From contig CALBBQ010000011.1 of the NCBI GenBank assembly GCA_937926785.1, forward strand, positions 1 through 32,534: a DNA stretch of 32,534 nt, given 5' to 3'. Shown piece after piece: positions 14,245 through 22,994 of this stretch. This DNA comes from an uncultured Bacteroidales bacterium. GTDB lineage: Bacteria; Bacteroidota; Bacteroidia; Bacteroidales; Tenuifilaceae. Every line of letters begins with the position of its first letter. Position 1 is the stretch's first letter. Position numbers and translations under genes: made by a program. Below the pieces are notes generated by a model that saw only the letters and a list, made by a program, of their open reading frames with translations, was not told the origin of the DNA and ran no database searches.

Positions 14245-15299
14245 TGACCATAGAGCAGGTTCGAATGCTTATTCGCCCGAATATTTTAGGTTTAAAACCC
14301 TACTCATCAGCTCGAAACGAATATGGCGCACAGGATGCCATTCTATTAGATGCAAACGAGAATCCATTTGAGGTTTGGGAACAGGAAAATATGAACCGTT
14401 ACCCCGATCCCTTACAAAAAAGAGCAAAAGAAAAGATTGCGCGTATAAAAGGGATCGCTCCCGAGCAACTATTCCTGGGAAATGGTAGTGATGAAGCCGT
14501 TGACTTGATAATTCGTTGTTTTTGTGAACCTGCCACCGATAGCATTGCCATTTTTACTCCTACTTACGGCATGTATGCCGTATGTGCAGAAATAAACAAT
14601 GTACGGGTTAATGCTTTCAGCCTGAACAGTGATTTTAGTATCGATACACAGTACTTCCTGAGTAAAGTTAGTGCCAATGTTAAGGTTGCTTTTATCTGTA
14701 ACCCTAATAATCCAACGGGAAATACACAAAAACCTGAAATCATTGAGCAAATTATTGCGGGCTTAAAAGGAATTGTGGTGGTTGATGAGGCGTACATCGA
14801 TTTCTGTCCCGAAAAATCGGTTGTAAACCTACTACAAAGCTATCCAAACCTGATTGTGTTGCAAACCTTCTCAAAAGCATGGGCACTTGCAGGTGCAAGA
14901 ATAGGTATTGCCATAGCAAACCCGGCAGTTATAGAAATTCTTAACAAAGTGAAGTTCCCATACAATATAGGGCTACCATCGCTTAAAACGCTTGACTATG
15001 CTCTGGAAAGACCACTGGCTAAGGATATCTACGTTCATGAGATACTCAGAGAAAGAGGTCGGTTAATAGCTGAACTGCAAGAAGTTCAATGTGTTGAAAG
15101 AATTTTTCCCTCTGATGCAAACTTTTTACTGGTGAAAACAACATCAGCCGATACTGTTCACAAAGAACTTCTAAGAAAGGGCATTGTGGTTCGCAACCGA
15201 AGTCGTGAACCACTTTGCGAGGGATGCTTAAGGATAACAGTTGGAACTCCTTTGGAAAATCAGGAACTAGTTGATGCAATTAAAGCTATACGAATATGA
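14241..15299 (+). CDS. hisC: histidinol-phosphate aminotransferase
   Basis: The 352-residue class-I/II PLP aminotransferase converts imidazole-acetol phosphate to histidinol phosphate. Visible motifs are LDANENPF (substrate recognition), NRYPDP, LFLGNGSDEAVDLIIR, FICNPNNPTGN, VVDEAYIDF and QTFSKAWALAGARIG with the PLP-binding Lys at about residue 212, plus an Arg in LRITVGTPLENQ that would hold the phosphate/carboxylate side. The start ATGATG overlaps the hisD stop; 14244 is an alternative start one codon later. It overlaps hisB by 4 bp. Confidence 0.96.
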   Translation: MMTIEQVRMLIRPNILGLKPYSSARNEYGAQDAILLDANENPFEVWEQENMNRYPDPLQKRAKEKIARIKGIAPEQLFLGNGSDEAVDLIIRCFCEPATDSIAIFTPTYGMYAVCAEINNVRVNAFSLNSDFSIDTQYFLSKVSANVKVAFICNPNNPTGNTQKPEIIEQIIAGLKGIVVVDEAYIDFCPEKSVVNLLQSYPNLIVLQTFSKAWALAGARIGIAIANPAVIEILNKVKFPYNIGLPSLKTLDYALERPLAKDIYVHEILRERGRLIAELQEVQCVERIFPSDANFLLVKTTSADTVHKELLRKGIVVRNRSREPLCEGCLRITVGTPLENQELVDAIKAIRI

Positions 15300-16378
15300 A
15301 ACCAATACTGTTTATTGACCGCGATGGTACTTTAATTAAAGAACCTCAGGATAATCAGATTGATAGCTACGAAAAGCTCGATTTCATGCCGGGAGTGTTC
15401 ACCTGGTTAGGGCGTATTTGCAGGGAGTTTGATTGTTACCTGGTAATGGTTACCAATCAGGATGGGTTAGGTACCCCGAGTTTCCCAGAAGAAACCTTTT
15501 GGGGTCCACATGAAATTCTGCTTAAGTCGCTTAAATCGGAAGGAATTGTTTTCAACGAAATCCTAATTGACCGCTCATTACCTGACGAAAACCTTATAAC
15601 AAGGAAGCCCGGAACTGGATTAGTTGAACATCTTCTAAACGACAGCTACGACATTCCGGGTTCGTGGGTAATTGGCGACCGGGAGACCGATGAGCTGTTT
15701 GCTAAAAATATAGGTTGCAGGGCAATCCGTTTTGGTTCAACCGCATCATATCCCTTTAGCTACTGTGCTAGTAACTGGGAGGAAGTTTACAAGCAGATTA
15801 AACCTAAAAGGGAATCGGAAATTAGTCGTAAAACAAACGAAACCGACATCAACATAAAAGTTAACCTCGATGGTGATGGCAAGGGGAACATTTCAACCGG
15901 CATCGGGTTCTTTGACCATATGCTTGAGCAACTTGCCAAACACTCATCCATTGACCTATTTATTTCCTGTAAAGGCGATTTAGAGGTTGATGAGCACCAT
16001 ACCATTGAGGATGTGGGAATTGCACTAGGAGAGGCCTTAAAAAAAGCCATAGGCAGCAAGGTGGGCATTGCACGGTATGGCTTTACCTTACCTATGGACG
16101 AAAGTCGTGCCTTGGTTATCCTCGACTTTGCAGGACGACCCTACCTGGTTTTTAACGGTAGGTTCTCCCGCGATTACGTGGGACAAATGCCCACCGAGAT
16201 GGTTAAGCATTTTTTTCACTCGCTCGCCTACTCTGCTGGCATAACCCTGCATATCGATTTTGATGGTGAAAATGACCACCACAAGGTAGAGGCAATCTTT
16301 AAAGCATTTGCAAAAAGCCTAGCCATGGCTGTTAAAAACGATGGTTCACAAATACCATCAACAAAGGGATTGATTTAA
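15296..16378 (+). CDS. hisB: bifunctional histidinol-phosphatase / imidazoleglycerol-phosphate dehydratase
   Basis: The 360-residue protein fuses two enzymes. Residues about 1-165 are a HAD phosphatase with FIDRDGTLI (nucleophile Asp8), VTNQDGLGT and GDRETDELFAKN. Residues about 175-360 are imidazoleglycerol-phosphate dehydratase with GIGFFDHMLEQLAKHS, DEHHTIEDVGIALGEAL, a second metal-binding set HHKVEAIFKAFAKSLAMA, and the ending PSTKGLI. It therefore does steps six and eight of the pathway. The fused form is known from enteric bacteria and many Bacteroidota; most other bacteria encode the parts separately. It overlaps hisC by 4 bp and is 10 bp before hisH. Confidence 0.96.
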   Translation: MKPILFIDRDGTLIKEPQDNQIDSYEKLDFMPGVFTWLGRICREFDCYLVMVTNQDGLGTPSFPEETFWGPHEILLKSLKSEGIVFNEILIDRSLPDENLITRKPGTGLVEHLLNDSYDIPGSWVIGDRETDELFAKNIGCRAIRFGSTASYPFSYCASNWEEVYKQIKPKRESEISRKTNETDINIKVNLDGDGKGNISTGIGFFDHMLEQLAKHSSIDLFISCKGDLEVDEHHTIEDVGIALGEALKKAIGSKVGIARYGFTLPMDESRALVILDFAGRPYLVFNGRFSRDYVGQMPTEMVKHFFHSLAYSAGITLHIDFDGENDHHKVEAIFKAFAKSLAMAVKNDGSQIPSTKGLI

Positions 16379-16388
16379 TCGGTTAGCT

Positions 16389-16985
16389 ATGAGAAAAATA
16401 AAAGTAGGAATAGTACAATACGGAGCAGGTAACCAGGCATCGGTTATAAACGCCCTTGAACAAATTGGTGCCATTACCATGCCAGTAAACGTGGCTACCG
16501 ATATCGATAAAGTTGATAAGCTGATCATTCCCGGGGTTGGTCATGCCGGTAAGGCAATGGCAGCGCTGAGACAAACAGGACTAGATTCGGCTATTTGCAA
16601 ATCCAAAATCCCCCTACTAGGCGTATGCCTGGGCATGCAGCTACTAGGAAGAAGCAGTAGCGAGGGTAACATCACCTGCCTTGAAATAGCTGATTACGAC
16701 ACTGTAAAATTCAACGTTACTCTAAAAGTTCCGCACATAGGGTGGAATCAGGTTAGGCTTAGGGAAAACCCATTGTTTCATGCAATACCGGATAATGAGT
16801 GGTTTTACTTTGTTCATAGTTACTACATTCCAAATAGCAAATACTCCATAGCAAAATGCACCTATGAGGTTGAATTTACTGCCGCAGTTCAGCTTGCAAA
16901 TTTTTGGGGCGTTCAGTTTCACCCCGAGAAAAGCGGAAAAACGGGATTACGGGTTTTAAAAAACTTTATTGAACTATGCAAATAA
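16389..16985 (+). CDS. hisH: imidazole glycerol phosphate synthase glutaminase subunit
   Basis: The 198-residue class-I glutamine amidotransferase supplies ammonia to HisF. The oxyanion loop and start read QYGAGNQASVINAL. The nucleophile elbow is GVCLGMQLLG with Cys80, and the catalytic His178 and Glu180 are in QFHPEKSG. PHIGWNQ and FYFVHSYY are also typical of HisH. The stop overlaps the hisA start by 10 bp, consistent with tight coupling inside the operon. Confidence 0.96.
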   Translation: MRKIKVGIVQYGAGNQASVINALEQIGAITMPVNVATDIDKVDKLIIPGVGHAGKAMAALRQTGLDSAICKSKIPLLGVCLGMQLLGRSSSEGNITCLEIADYDTVKFNVTLKVPHIGWNQVRLRENPLFHAIPDNEWFYFVHSYYIPNSKYSIAKCTYEVEFTAAVQLANFWGVQFHPEKSGKTGLRVLKNFIELCK

Positions 16986-17695
16986 TACCAGCAATAGACG
17001 TAATAAACGGAAAATGCGTAAGGCTTTTCCAGGGCACATTTTCAAAAGTTACCGATTATCGACTAAATCCTTTGGAGCAGGCAAAACTATTTGCCGATTT
17101 AGGATTTGAGCACCTGCATCTGGTTGATTTGGATGGTGTTCGCAATGGTTTTCCGGTAAACCTCAGGGTGCTTGAACAAATAGCAGCCCAAACAGCACTT
17201 AAAGTTGATTTTGGTGGTGGACTTAGAGATATATCGAGCATTGATGCTGCTTTCAACGCCGGAGCATGGAAAGTAAACCTGGGCTCAGCCCTAACCACAA
17301 ATCTGGTAAACGTTATTGAAGAAAAAATAAAGGGAGACAAAATCATTGGTGCAGTTGACTGCGAAAGGGAACTGGTGAAATTGAACGGTTGGCAAAGCCA
17401 AACGACAATAATGGTTGATGAGTTTATAGCCTCATTGACTTCAATTGGAATCGACCATTTCACTGTTACCGATATTAGCCGCGACGGAACACTTACGTCA
17501 CCGGCATTTGAACTATATGAGAAGCTTAAAACACAAAACCCCGGGGTTAAGATTTGGGCAAGTGGTGGAGTTGGATGCTTAGCGGACATCATAAACCTTC
17601 GCAAGATTGGTTTAGACGGGGTTATAGTGGGAAAAGCCATATATGAGAAGAAGTTTGAACTCAAAGACCTAGTAAAATGCTTGCAAAACGAATAA
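16976..17695 (+). CDS. hisA: ProFAR isomerase (phosphoribosylformimino-AICAR-P isomerase)
   Basis: The 239-residue (beta/alpha)8 barrel opens the ribose ring of ProFAR to give PRFAR. Asp8 in IPAIDVINGKCVRL is the first catalytic Asp; VDLDGVRNG, FGGGLR, the second acid in TVTDISRDGTL, and ASGGVG and VIVGKAIYE (the phosphate-binding loops) are all present. The sequence is related to HisF, encoded next, as expected for this old duplication. It overlaps hisH by 10 bp and hisF by 19 bp. Confidence 0.96.
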   Translation: MQIIPAIDVINGKCVRLFQGTFSKVTDYRLNPLEQAKLFADLGFEHLHLVDLDGVRNGFPVNLRVLEQIAAQTALKVDFGGGLRDISSIDAAFNAGAWKVNLGSALTTNLVNVIEEKIKGDKIIGAVDCERELVKLNGWQSQTTIMVDEFIASLTSIGIDHFTVTDISRDGTLTSPAFELYEKLKTQNPGVKIWASGGVGCLADIINLRKIGLDGVIVGKAIYEKKFELKDLVKCLQNE

Positions 17696-18432
17696 TTCCT
17701 TGCCTAGATGTTAAGAACGGGCGAACAGTAAAGGGTGTAAACTTTGATAATTTGGTGGATGCCGGCGATCCGGTAGAACTAGCCGCAAGGTACTATGCCG
17801 ATGGAGCCGACGAACTGGTACTGCTTGATATCTCAGCCACCATCGAGGGGCGAGAAACTTTTATTGAAATTGTACGAAGCGTAGCCAAAACAATAGCCAT
17901 ACCGTTTACGGTGGGCGGAGGCATAAGTTCAACAGAACAAGCCGAAAAGCTGATTAAAGCAGGAGCCGATAAGGTTTCGATAAATACTGCTGCAATTCAG
18001 GAACCCAGGCTTATTGGCGAACTAGCCGAGGAATTTGGCTCGCAATGCGTAGTGGTTGCCATTGATACCATGCTAACCAAAAAAGGTTGGGAAGTTGTAA
18101 GCCATGCCGGCACTAAGCCTACAGGCATTATGACAGTACCGTGGGCAAGAACTTGCGAGTTGCTTGGAGCAGGGGAAATTCTTTTAACCTCTCACACCTC
18201 TGATGGAACAAGGGAAGGGTATGCCATTGATATCACCCGCAAGGTGTCGCAAACTCTGCGTATTCCTGTAATTGCATCGGGTGGTGCCGGACAACCCGCT
18301 CACTTTGCAGAAGTTCTTTCAAAAGGCATGGCCGATGCTGCACTTGCAGCAGGTGTATTTCATTACGGATTATTCAGCATTGCCCATGTGAAAGAGTATT
18401 TACGTAAACAAAACATCGCTGTACGATACTAG
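17677..18432 (+). CDS. hisF: imidazole glycerol phosphate synthase cyclase subunit
   Basis: The 251-residue (beta/alpha)8 barrel takes ammonia from HisH and PRFAR to make imidazole glycerol phosphate and AICAR. The catalytic Asp is in the N-terminal [18 protein letters not shown], the second in [17 protein letters not shown] (where most HisF proteins read LNSMDRDGT or similar, giving the same Asp-Gly-Thr). [14 protein letters not shown] and IASGGAG are the other loop motifs. The start overlaps the end of hisA by 19 bp. In this gene TSHTSDGT differs from the commoner SMDxDG, but the catalytic Asp is kept. Confidence 0.96.
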   Translation: MLAKRIIPCLDVKNGRTVKGVNFDNLVDAGDPVELAARYYADGADELVLLDISATIEGRETFIEIVRSVAKTIAIPFTVGGGISSTEQAEKLIKAGADKVSINTAAIQEPRLIGELAEEFGSQCVVVAIDTMLTKKGWEVVSHAGTKPTGIMTVPWARTCELLGAGEILLTSHTSDGTREGYAIDITRKVSQTLRIPVIASGGAGQPAHFAEVLSKGMADAALAAGVFHYGLFSIAHVKEYLRKQNIAVRY

Positions 18433-18446
18433 TTAAAATAAATAAT

Positions 18447-19106
18447 ATGACAACACTTAATTTCGACAAACTTAATGGTTTGCTACCTGCAATCGTCCAG
18501 GATGCAACAACCGGCAAAGTGCTCATGCTTGGTTTTATGAACCGTGAGGCGCTTGAGTTAACCCGTAAAACGGGATTAGCCACCTTCTATAGCCGAACTC
18601 GGCGGCAAATATGGACAAAAGGCGAAACATCAGGAAACTACCTTAAGGTTTCCGAGATAATACCCGACTGCGACGGTGATACCCTGCTGGTTAAAGTTAC
18701 ACCACAAGGGCCTGTTTGCCACACTGGAAACGATACCTGCTTTAGCGAACGCAATGCCAGCACCCTTGGATTTATTGAGTATCTCGAAGAAGTAATTGAA
18801 AGCCGGAAGCAAGCCAATTCCAATGAAAGCTATACGGCAAAACTGCTGGCAGCCGGATCAAAACGGATTGCAAAGAAGGTTGGAGAGGAAGCCGTGGAAC
18901 TCGCGCTTGAAGCGGAAAATGGCACTAACGAGCGCCTTCTTGACGAAACCGCGGACCTAATTTACCACACACTTGTTTTGCTCTCAAGCCGAAACCTCAG
19001 CTTCAATCGGGTTATTGAAACCCTTAAGGCCCGTCATAGCGAATCAAAAATCAGTGATGCCCAAGTTGAAAACTTTAAACGGGGCGAAAAGCAGTGGGGT
19101 AAATAA
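18447..19106 (+). CDS. hisI: bifunctional phosphoribosyl-AMP cyclohydrolase / phosphoribosyl-ATP pyrophosphatase
   Basis: The 219-residue HisIE fusion does steps two and three. Residues about 1-115 are the HisI cyclohydrolase with [18 protein letters not shown], the metal-binding DCDGD (74-78) and the zinc cysteines Cys91 and Cys98 in CHTGNDTC. Residues about 125-219 are the HisE pyrophosphatase with [18 protein letters not shown] and [14 protein letters not shown]. It is the last gene of the operon, 14 bp after hisF. No clear terminator is seen between it and the tRNA gene 66 bp on, so read-through is possible. Confidence 0.96.
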   Translation: MTTLNFDKLNGLLPAIVQDATTGKVLMLGFMNREALELTRKTGLATFYSRTRRQIWTKGETSGNYLKVSEIIPDCDGDTLLVKVTPQGPVCHTGNDTCFSERNASTLGFIEYLEEVIESRKQANSNESYTAKLLAAGSKRIAKKVGEEAVELALEAENGTNERLLDETADLIYHTLVLLSSRNLSFNRVIETLKARHSESKISDAQVENFKRGEKQWGK

Positions 19107-19143
19107 AATGCAACAGGCAGTTTTATTTTTTAAAAGTAATGAT

Positions 19144-19151
19144 TAATTTTG
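19144..19151 (+). promoter_or_regulatory. -7 box of tRNA-Arg promoter
   Basis: TAATTTTG matches TAnnTTTG exactly, 21 bp before the tRNA 5' end; the -33 region is only T-rich. A 6-bp hairpin (GCTTCG 19153-19158 with CGAAGC 19166-19171) lies in the tRNA leader. Confidence 0.45.
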
Positions 19152-19172
19152 CGCTTCGTAAAAATCGAAGCC

Positions 19173-19246
19173 GGTCCGGTAGCTCAGTTGGATAGAGCAA
19201 CAGCCTTCTAAGCTGTGGGTCGTGGGTTCGAATCCCGCCCGGATCA
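19173..19246 (+). tRNA. tRNA-Arg (anticodon UCU)
   Basis: A 74-nt cloverleaf: acceptor GGTCCGG (19173-19179) with CCGGATC plus discriminator A, D-arm GCTC...GAGC, anticodon stem ACAGC/GCTGT with loop CTTCTAA (anticodon TCT at 19207-19209), and T-arm GTGGG-TTCGAAT-CCCGC. CCA is not encoded. It reads AGA and AGG codons. The last 16 bases are repeated at 19344-19359. Confidence 0.97.
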
Positions 19247-19413
19247 CTTGAAAAGGTTGAAACCGTGCAAGGCCATTCCCAATTCGGCATGGCCTTTATT
19301 CTTTCAAAAAACTAAAGGCGGGATCATGAGCCGCAGGCGAACTAATCCCGCCCGGATCACTTGAAAAAGTTGAAACCGTGCAAGGCCATTCCCAATACGG
19401 CATGGCCTTTATT
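19231..19413. repeat. 70-bp direct repeat of the tRNA-Arg 3' end and its terminator
   Basis: Bases 19231-19300 recur at 19344-19413 (offset 113) with two differences (19255 G/A and 19284 T/A). Each copy holds the final 16 nt of the tRNA and a hairpin AAGGCCAT ... ATGGCCTT followed by TATT. The 43 bp between copies includes GGCGGGAT (19317-19324), an inverted match to ATCCCGCC in copy 2. The layout resembles an attachment-site scar or an unequal duplication. The rest of the gap to 19589 holds no recognised feature. Confidence 0.9.
19268..19298 (+). terminator. probable tRNA-Arg terminator
   Basis: AAGGCCAT (19269-19276) pairs with ATGGCCTT (19289-19296), 12-nt loop, followed by TATTCTTTC. The same hairpin is present in the second repeat copy at 19382-19413. 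The T-run is short, so strength is uncertain. Confidence 0.5.
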
Positions 19414-19589
19414 TTCAGAAGTCAAGTAATCAATTTTTTAAAGTTAATGGCGATTAACTATTCGAGGAAAGTAGAGCTTATAAATAAAGTTGTTGGCCAG
19501 CTTACCCAGTTAAAATTTAGCATGTCAAATCAAACCATTTAAACCATAACAAAAAAACAAAATCAAATTTTAAATCTAAACAAACTGAT

Positions 19590-22403
19590 ATGTTCAATAG
19601 AATCTTATTGGTAATCATTGCATCAACTTCATTAGCCATCACAGTCTATTCGCAAGTTTCAAAAAAAGCACTCACACATGATGTTTACTATGAATGGAAA
19701 GACCTGGAAAATCCTGCAATTTCAAAAAACGGGTTATGGGTCACTTACGAGGTAAATCCTCAGAAAGGTGATGGAGTCCTTTTCCTGGTGAATGCTGAGA
19801 CCAACCAAAAGTATGAATTTCTCAGGGGCTACAGATCAAAGATATCACCTCAAAGTAATTTTATGGTTTACAGAATAAAGCCCCAATTTGAGGTAACTCG
19901 AAAAGCTAAACTTGACAAGAAAAAGACCGATGAACTTCCAAAAGATTCGGTTGGTATCGTAGTTTTTGGCACAACCTCATTAAAGAAATACCCAAACCTG
20001 ATTTCCTATAAATTACCAGAAGAAGCTGGCGAGTGGGTCACCATACTTACTGAACTTTCAAAAAAACAAACCTATGCCGACTCAACTCAAAATTCAGGTG
20101 GTAGCAAAACAAAAAAAAGTATTAGTAAAAAACCAAAAGAATTAGGCTCATTGAAAATAATTAATCCAATTTCAGGGTTTGAATTAAGCATTGATAGTGT
20201 TAACAGCTACAACATTTCGCCAACAGGAAATGTAATAGCATATAGCAGATACAAAAGTGATTCGGTCAGAATTGCAGAACTCTTCCTTTTCAATACCGTT
20301 AATCTGAATTCAACTAAGATACTTTCGCAACAAGGCGAGGTTGAACAATTAGCATTTGATAGATCAGGCAAACAAGTGGCATTTGTTTTTACATCGGATA
20401 CCGGTAAGGTAAAGGTTTATTCACTTTTTTACTGGGATGAGAAAACTAAACAGGTTCAAAAAGTTGTGGATAGAACTACACCTGGCATCCCAAAAGGTTA
20501 CATGGTTAGCCAACACTTTGAACCTTACTTCTCGAATAGTGGCGCAAGATTATTTCTAGGTACAGTCAAAATTCCTTTGGAAGAGCCCAAAGACACTTTG
20601 ACCGATGATGAAAAAGTAATCTTTGATTTGTGGAGCTGGACCGATACCCTTTTACAAACCCAGCAGCAAGTGAGGTTAAAAGAGAATGAGAAGCAATCGT
20701 TTTTGGCTGTTTATCACATCAAGCAAAAGAAATTGGTTCAACTTGCCAACGATTCAATACCCCGTATAAGCATTTTAATGAAAGGAGATGCCCCTTTCGC
20801 AATTGCACGCTGCGATAAGGCCTACCTCTACACTATGACCTGGGAACATCCGCTTAAATCAGATTACTATATTTTGGACCTGCAAACAGGCAGCTTTGAA
20901 ATGGTATTAAAAGGGAACCCATTCACGCCGTATCTATCACCCTCGGGTAGCTATTTAGCTTACTATAATCCTGCCGATAGTGCTTGGTATTCTTGGGATA
21001 GAAAGAAAAAAAATCATTTACGGCTCACAAAAAAAATTCCTTTTAATTTTTTTAATGAAAGCAACGACATTCCTAGCATACCCAATCCTTACGGTTTTGG
21101 TGGTTGGGTTGAAACCGAAAACTTATTCCTTATTTACGATAAGTATGATATTTGGGCAATTGATCCAACCGGAAAGAATGAACCCCAAAATCTTACCAAT
21201 ACTCGTTCGAACAAAATTACATGCAGAATAATTAAAACAGACGATAACGACTACCTAAGTTCAACCCACAACGAACTGATAAGCATATTCAACAACATCA
21301 ATAAAAAAGAGGGGTTTGCATATATCAACCTGAAACTTAAGGAATGTTCGTCACCAAAAGTCTATACTGATCACAACTATAGATTTATTTCAAAAGCAAA
21401 AGATGCCCCAAACTATATTTGGCAAAGAGAATCGTATAATGAATACAGGGATCTATGGATAAGTAACACATCGTTTACATCACTTAAAAAAATTTCTGAT
21501 GCTAACCCTCAATTGGCAGAGTACAAATGGGGAAGTGTTGAACTTTTCAAGTGGGTTGATTTCAACCGAGACAGCGTAACCGGACTTCTATACAAACCTG
21601 AGGATTTCGATCCCAATAAGAAATATCCAATGATGGTTTATTTCTACGAAACTCACTCGGATAATCTACACAACCATTTCGAACCCAAACCCAGTCGCTC
21701 TGTAATATGTCCAACTTTTTATGTTAGTAACGATTACGTTGTGTTCTTCCCCGATATTAAATACCAAATTGGCTACCCCGGTCAAAGCGCTTACGATGCT
21801 GTTATAAGTGGAACAATGGCTTTGATAAACCATGGATTTATTGACAAGGACCGAATTGGTGTTCAGGGTCAGAGCTGGGGCGGTTATCAAGTAGCCTATT
21901 TAGTCACTCAAACCAACCTGTTTAAAGCGGCTTCGGCTGGTGCACCTGTTGCTAATATGACCAGTGCGTACGGTGGAATACGCTGGGGCAGTGGCTTAGC
22001 ACGAATGTTTCAGTATGAGCACACCCAAAGTAGAATTGGTGGAACGCTGTGGGATAACCCCTTACACTACATAAATAATAGCCCACTGTTTCACGCGCCA
22101 AGAGTTAACACTCCCCTACTAATCAGACACGACGATGCAGATGAGGCTGTTCCCTGGTATCAGGGCATTGAATACTTCTTAGCCCTTCGAAGGTTAGGTA
22201 AACCCGTATGGATGATTAACTATAATGGTGAAAAGCACAACCTGACTCGTTACGCAAATCGTGTAGATTGGGCTATCAGGATGCAGCAGTTCTTTGACTA
22301 CTTTCTAAAAGATTCTCCAATGCCTCAGTGGATGAAAGGTATACCCCAATCTCAAAAGGGTAAAACTATGTGTTACGAACTGCTTAACCAAAATAATGAG
22401 TAA
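19590..22403 (+). CDS. S9-family (prolyl oligopeptidase-like) serine peptidase, secreted
   Basis: The 937-residue protein starts with a signal peptide (MFNRILLVIIASTSLAITVYSQ). Residues about 30-650 are a large beta-propeller-like region, including AYSRYKSDSVRIAELFLF and LSPSGSYLAYYNPADSAWYSWD. The C-terminal alpha/beta-hydrolase part has GQSWGGYQVAYL with the nucleophile Ser762, Asp851 in HDDADEAVPW and His883 in NGEKHNL, an intact triad. Family members cut short peptides in the periplasm; the exact specificity is unknown. Base composition is more AT-rich and A-homopolymer-rich than in the his genes. It lies alone after the tRNA repeat. A CGTTAAA/TTTAACG hairpin (22404-22425) follows the stop directly. 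Confidence 0.9.
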   Translation: MFNRILLVIIASTSLAITVYSQVSKKALTHDVYYEWKDLENPAISKNGLWVTYEVNPQKGDGVLFLVNAETNQKYEFLRGYRSKISPQSNFMVYRIKPQFEVTRKAKLDKKKTDELPKDSVGIVVFGTTSLKKYPNLISYKLPEEAGEWVTILTELSKKQTYADSTQNSGGSKTKKSISKKPKELGSLKIINPISGFELSIDSVNSYNISPTGNVIAYSRYKSDSVRIAELFLFNTVNLNSTKILSQQGEVEQLAFDRSGKQVAFVFTSDTGKVKVYSLFYWDEKTKQVQKVVDRTTPGIPKGYMVSQHFEPYFSNSGARLFLGTVKIPLEEPKDTLTDDEKVIFDLWSWTDTLLQTQQQVRLKENEKQSFLAVYHIKQKKLVQLANDSIPRISILMKGDAPFAIARCDKAYLYTMTWEHPLKSDYYILDLQTGSFEMVLKGNPFTPYLSPSGSYLAYYNPADSAWYSWDRKKKNHLRLTKKIPFNFFNESNDIPSIPNPYGFGGWVETENLFLIYDKYDIWAIDPTGKNEPQNLTNTRSNKITCRIIKTDDNDYLSSTHNELISIFNNINKKEGFAYINLKLKECSSPKVYTDHNYRFISKAKDAPNYIWQRESYNEYRDLWISNTSFTSLKKISDANPQLAEYKWGSVELFKWVDFNRDSVTGLLYKPEDFDPNKKYPMMVYFYETHSDNLHNHFEPKPSRSVICPTFYVSNDYVVFFPDIKYQIGYPGQSAYDAVISGTMALINHGFIDKDRIGVQGQSWGGYQVAYLVTQTNLFKAASAGAPVANMTSAYGGIRWGSGLARMFQYEHTQSRIGGTLWDNPLHYINNSPLFHAPRVNTPLLIRHDDADEAVPWYQGIEYFLALRRLGKPVWMINYNGEKHNLTRYANRVDWAIRMQQFFDYFLKDSPMPQWMKGIPQSQKGKTMCYELLNQNNE

Positions 22404-22707
22404 CGTTAAACACCCAACTTTAACGGTAAATACTTTCTCGATAATAGTTAACACACCAATAAAAACCACTGTAAATAGGTAAGACAATGCTAAAAGAACA
22501 CTATTGCATTGATATATAATCACTTAAAGCATTTTTTAAACTTAAACTGGTATTATGTCTTTAACCCAAAAAATAATTTAACATTATTAAACATTTCTAT
22601 ATGTTTGAATATCAGCATGTATGAAAATACATTTAAAATAAATCTAAATTAATGTTGTATATTCAAATATTATGCGTTACTTGCACTCGAATTAAAAATC
22701 ACAACAA
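22404..22707 (+). other. intergenic stretch and probable cold-shock 5' leader
   Basis: No gene is seen. It holds the hairpin after the S9 gene (22404-22425), an exact -7 box TATGTTTG at 22600-22607 without a clear -33 partner, and an AT-rich leader of about 95 nt before cspA. TTTGAATAT (22604-22612) is complementary to ATATTCAAA (22659-22667). Confidence 0.5.
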
Positions 22708-22899
22708 ATGAACAAAGGAACAGTAAAATTTTTTAATGAATCAAAAGGTTTTGGTTTTATTAAGGATGCAGAAACAAGTGAAGAGTATTTTGTACACGCC
22801 ACTGGATTAAAAGATCAAATTTCGGAAAATGATGAGGTTACATTTAACCTTGAGCAAGGAAGAAAAGGGCTGAATGCAGTAGACGTAAAGTTGGCTTAA
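22708..22899 (+). CDS. cold-shock domain protein (CspA family)
   Basis: The 63-residue protein is a single cold-shock domain: MNKGTVKFFNESKGFGFI with RNP1 (KGFGFI, 13-18) and RNP2 as YFVHA (27-31), ending with VTFNLEQGRKGLNAVDVKLA. Such proteins bind single-stranded RNA and melt secondary structure, at low temperature or in general. The probable long AT-rich 5' leader with an inverted repeat is like the thermosensing leaders of csp genes. A strong terminator follows. Confidence 0.95.
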   Translation: MNKGTVKFFNESKGFGFIKDAETSEEYFVHATGLKDQISENDEVTFNLEQGRKGLNAVDVKLA

Positions 22900-22919
22900 G
22901 CTAATCTGACATACTTGTT

Positions 22920-22947
22920 AATCCCGGTTTTTCCGGGATTTTTTTTT
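22920..22947 (+). terminator. intrinsic terminator after cold-shock gene
   Basis: AATCCCGG (22920-22927), TTTTT loop, CCGGGATT (22933-22940), then seven more T. It is among the strongest terminators in the window. Confidence 0.93.
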
Positions 22948-22965
22948 ACATAAACTTTCATTCAT

Positions 22966-22973
22966 TACATTTG
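22966..22973 (+). promoter_or_regulatory. -7 box of metallophosphoesterase promoter
   Basis: TACATTTG fits TAnnTTTG exactly; no -33 TTG is seen. It would start transcription near 22980, which favours the ATG at 22995 over the TTG at 22971 as the start of the next gene. Confidence 0.4.
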
Positions 22974-22994
22974 TTTACATTGAAAGTGAAAATT

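Noticed and set aside
17056..17664. 202-codon minus-strand ORF opposite hisA
   Set aside because: It lies wholly antisense to a well-conserved hisA gene and its Ser/Pro-rich translation has the look of a shadow frame.
19344..19413. possible second tRNA gene
   Set aside because: Only the last 16 nt of the tRNA plus downstream sequence are copied; acceptor 5' strand, D-arm and anticodon arm are missing.
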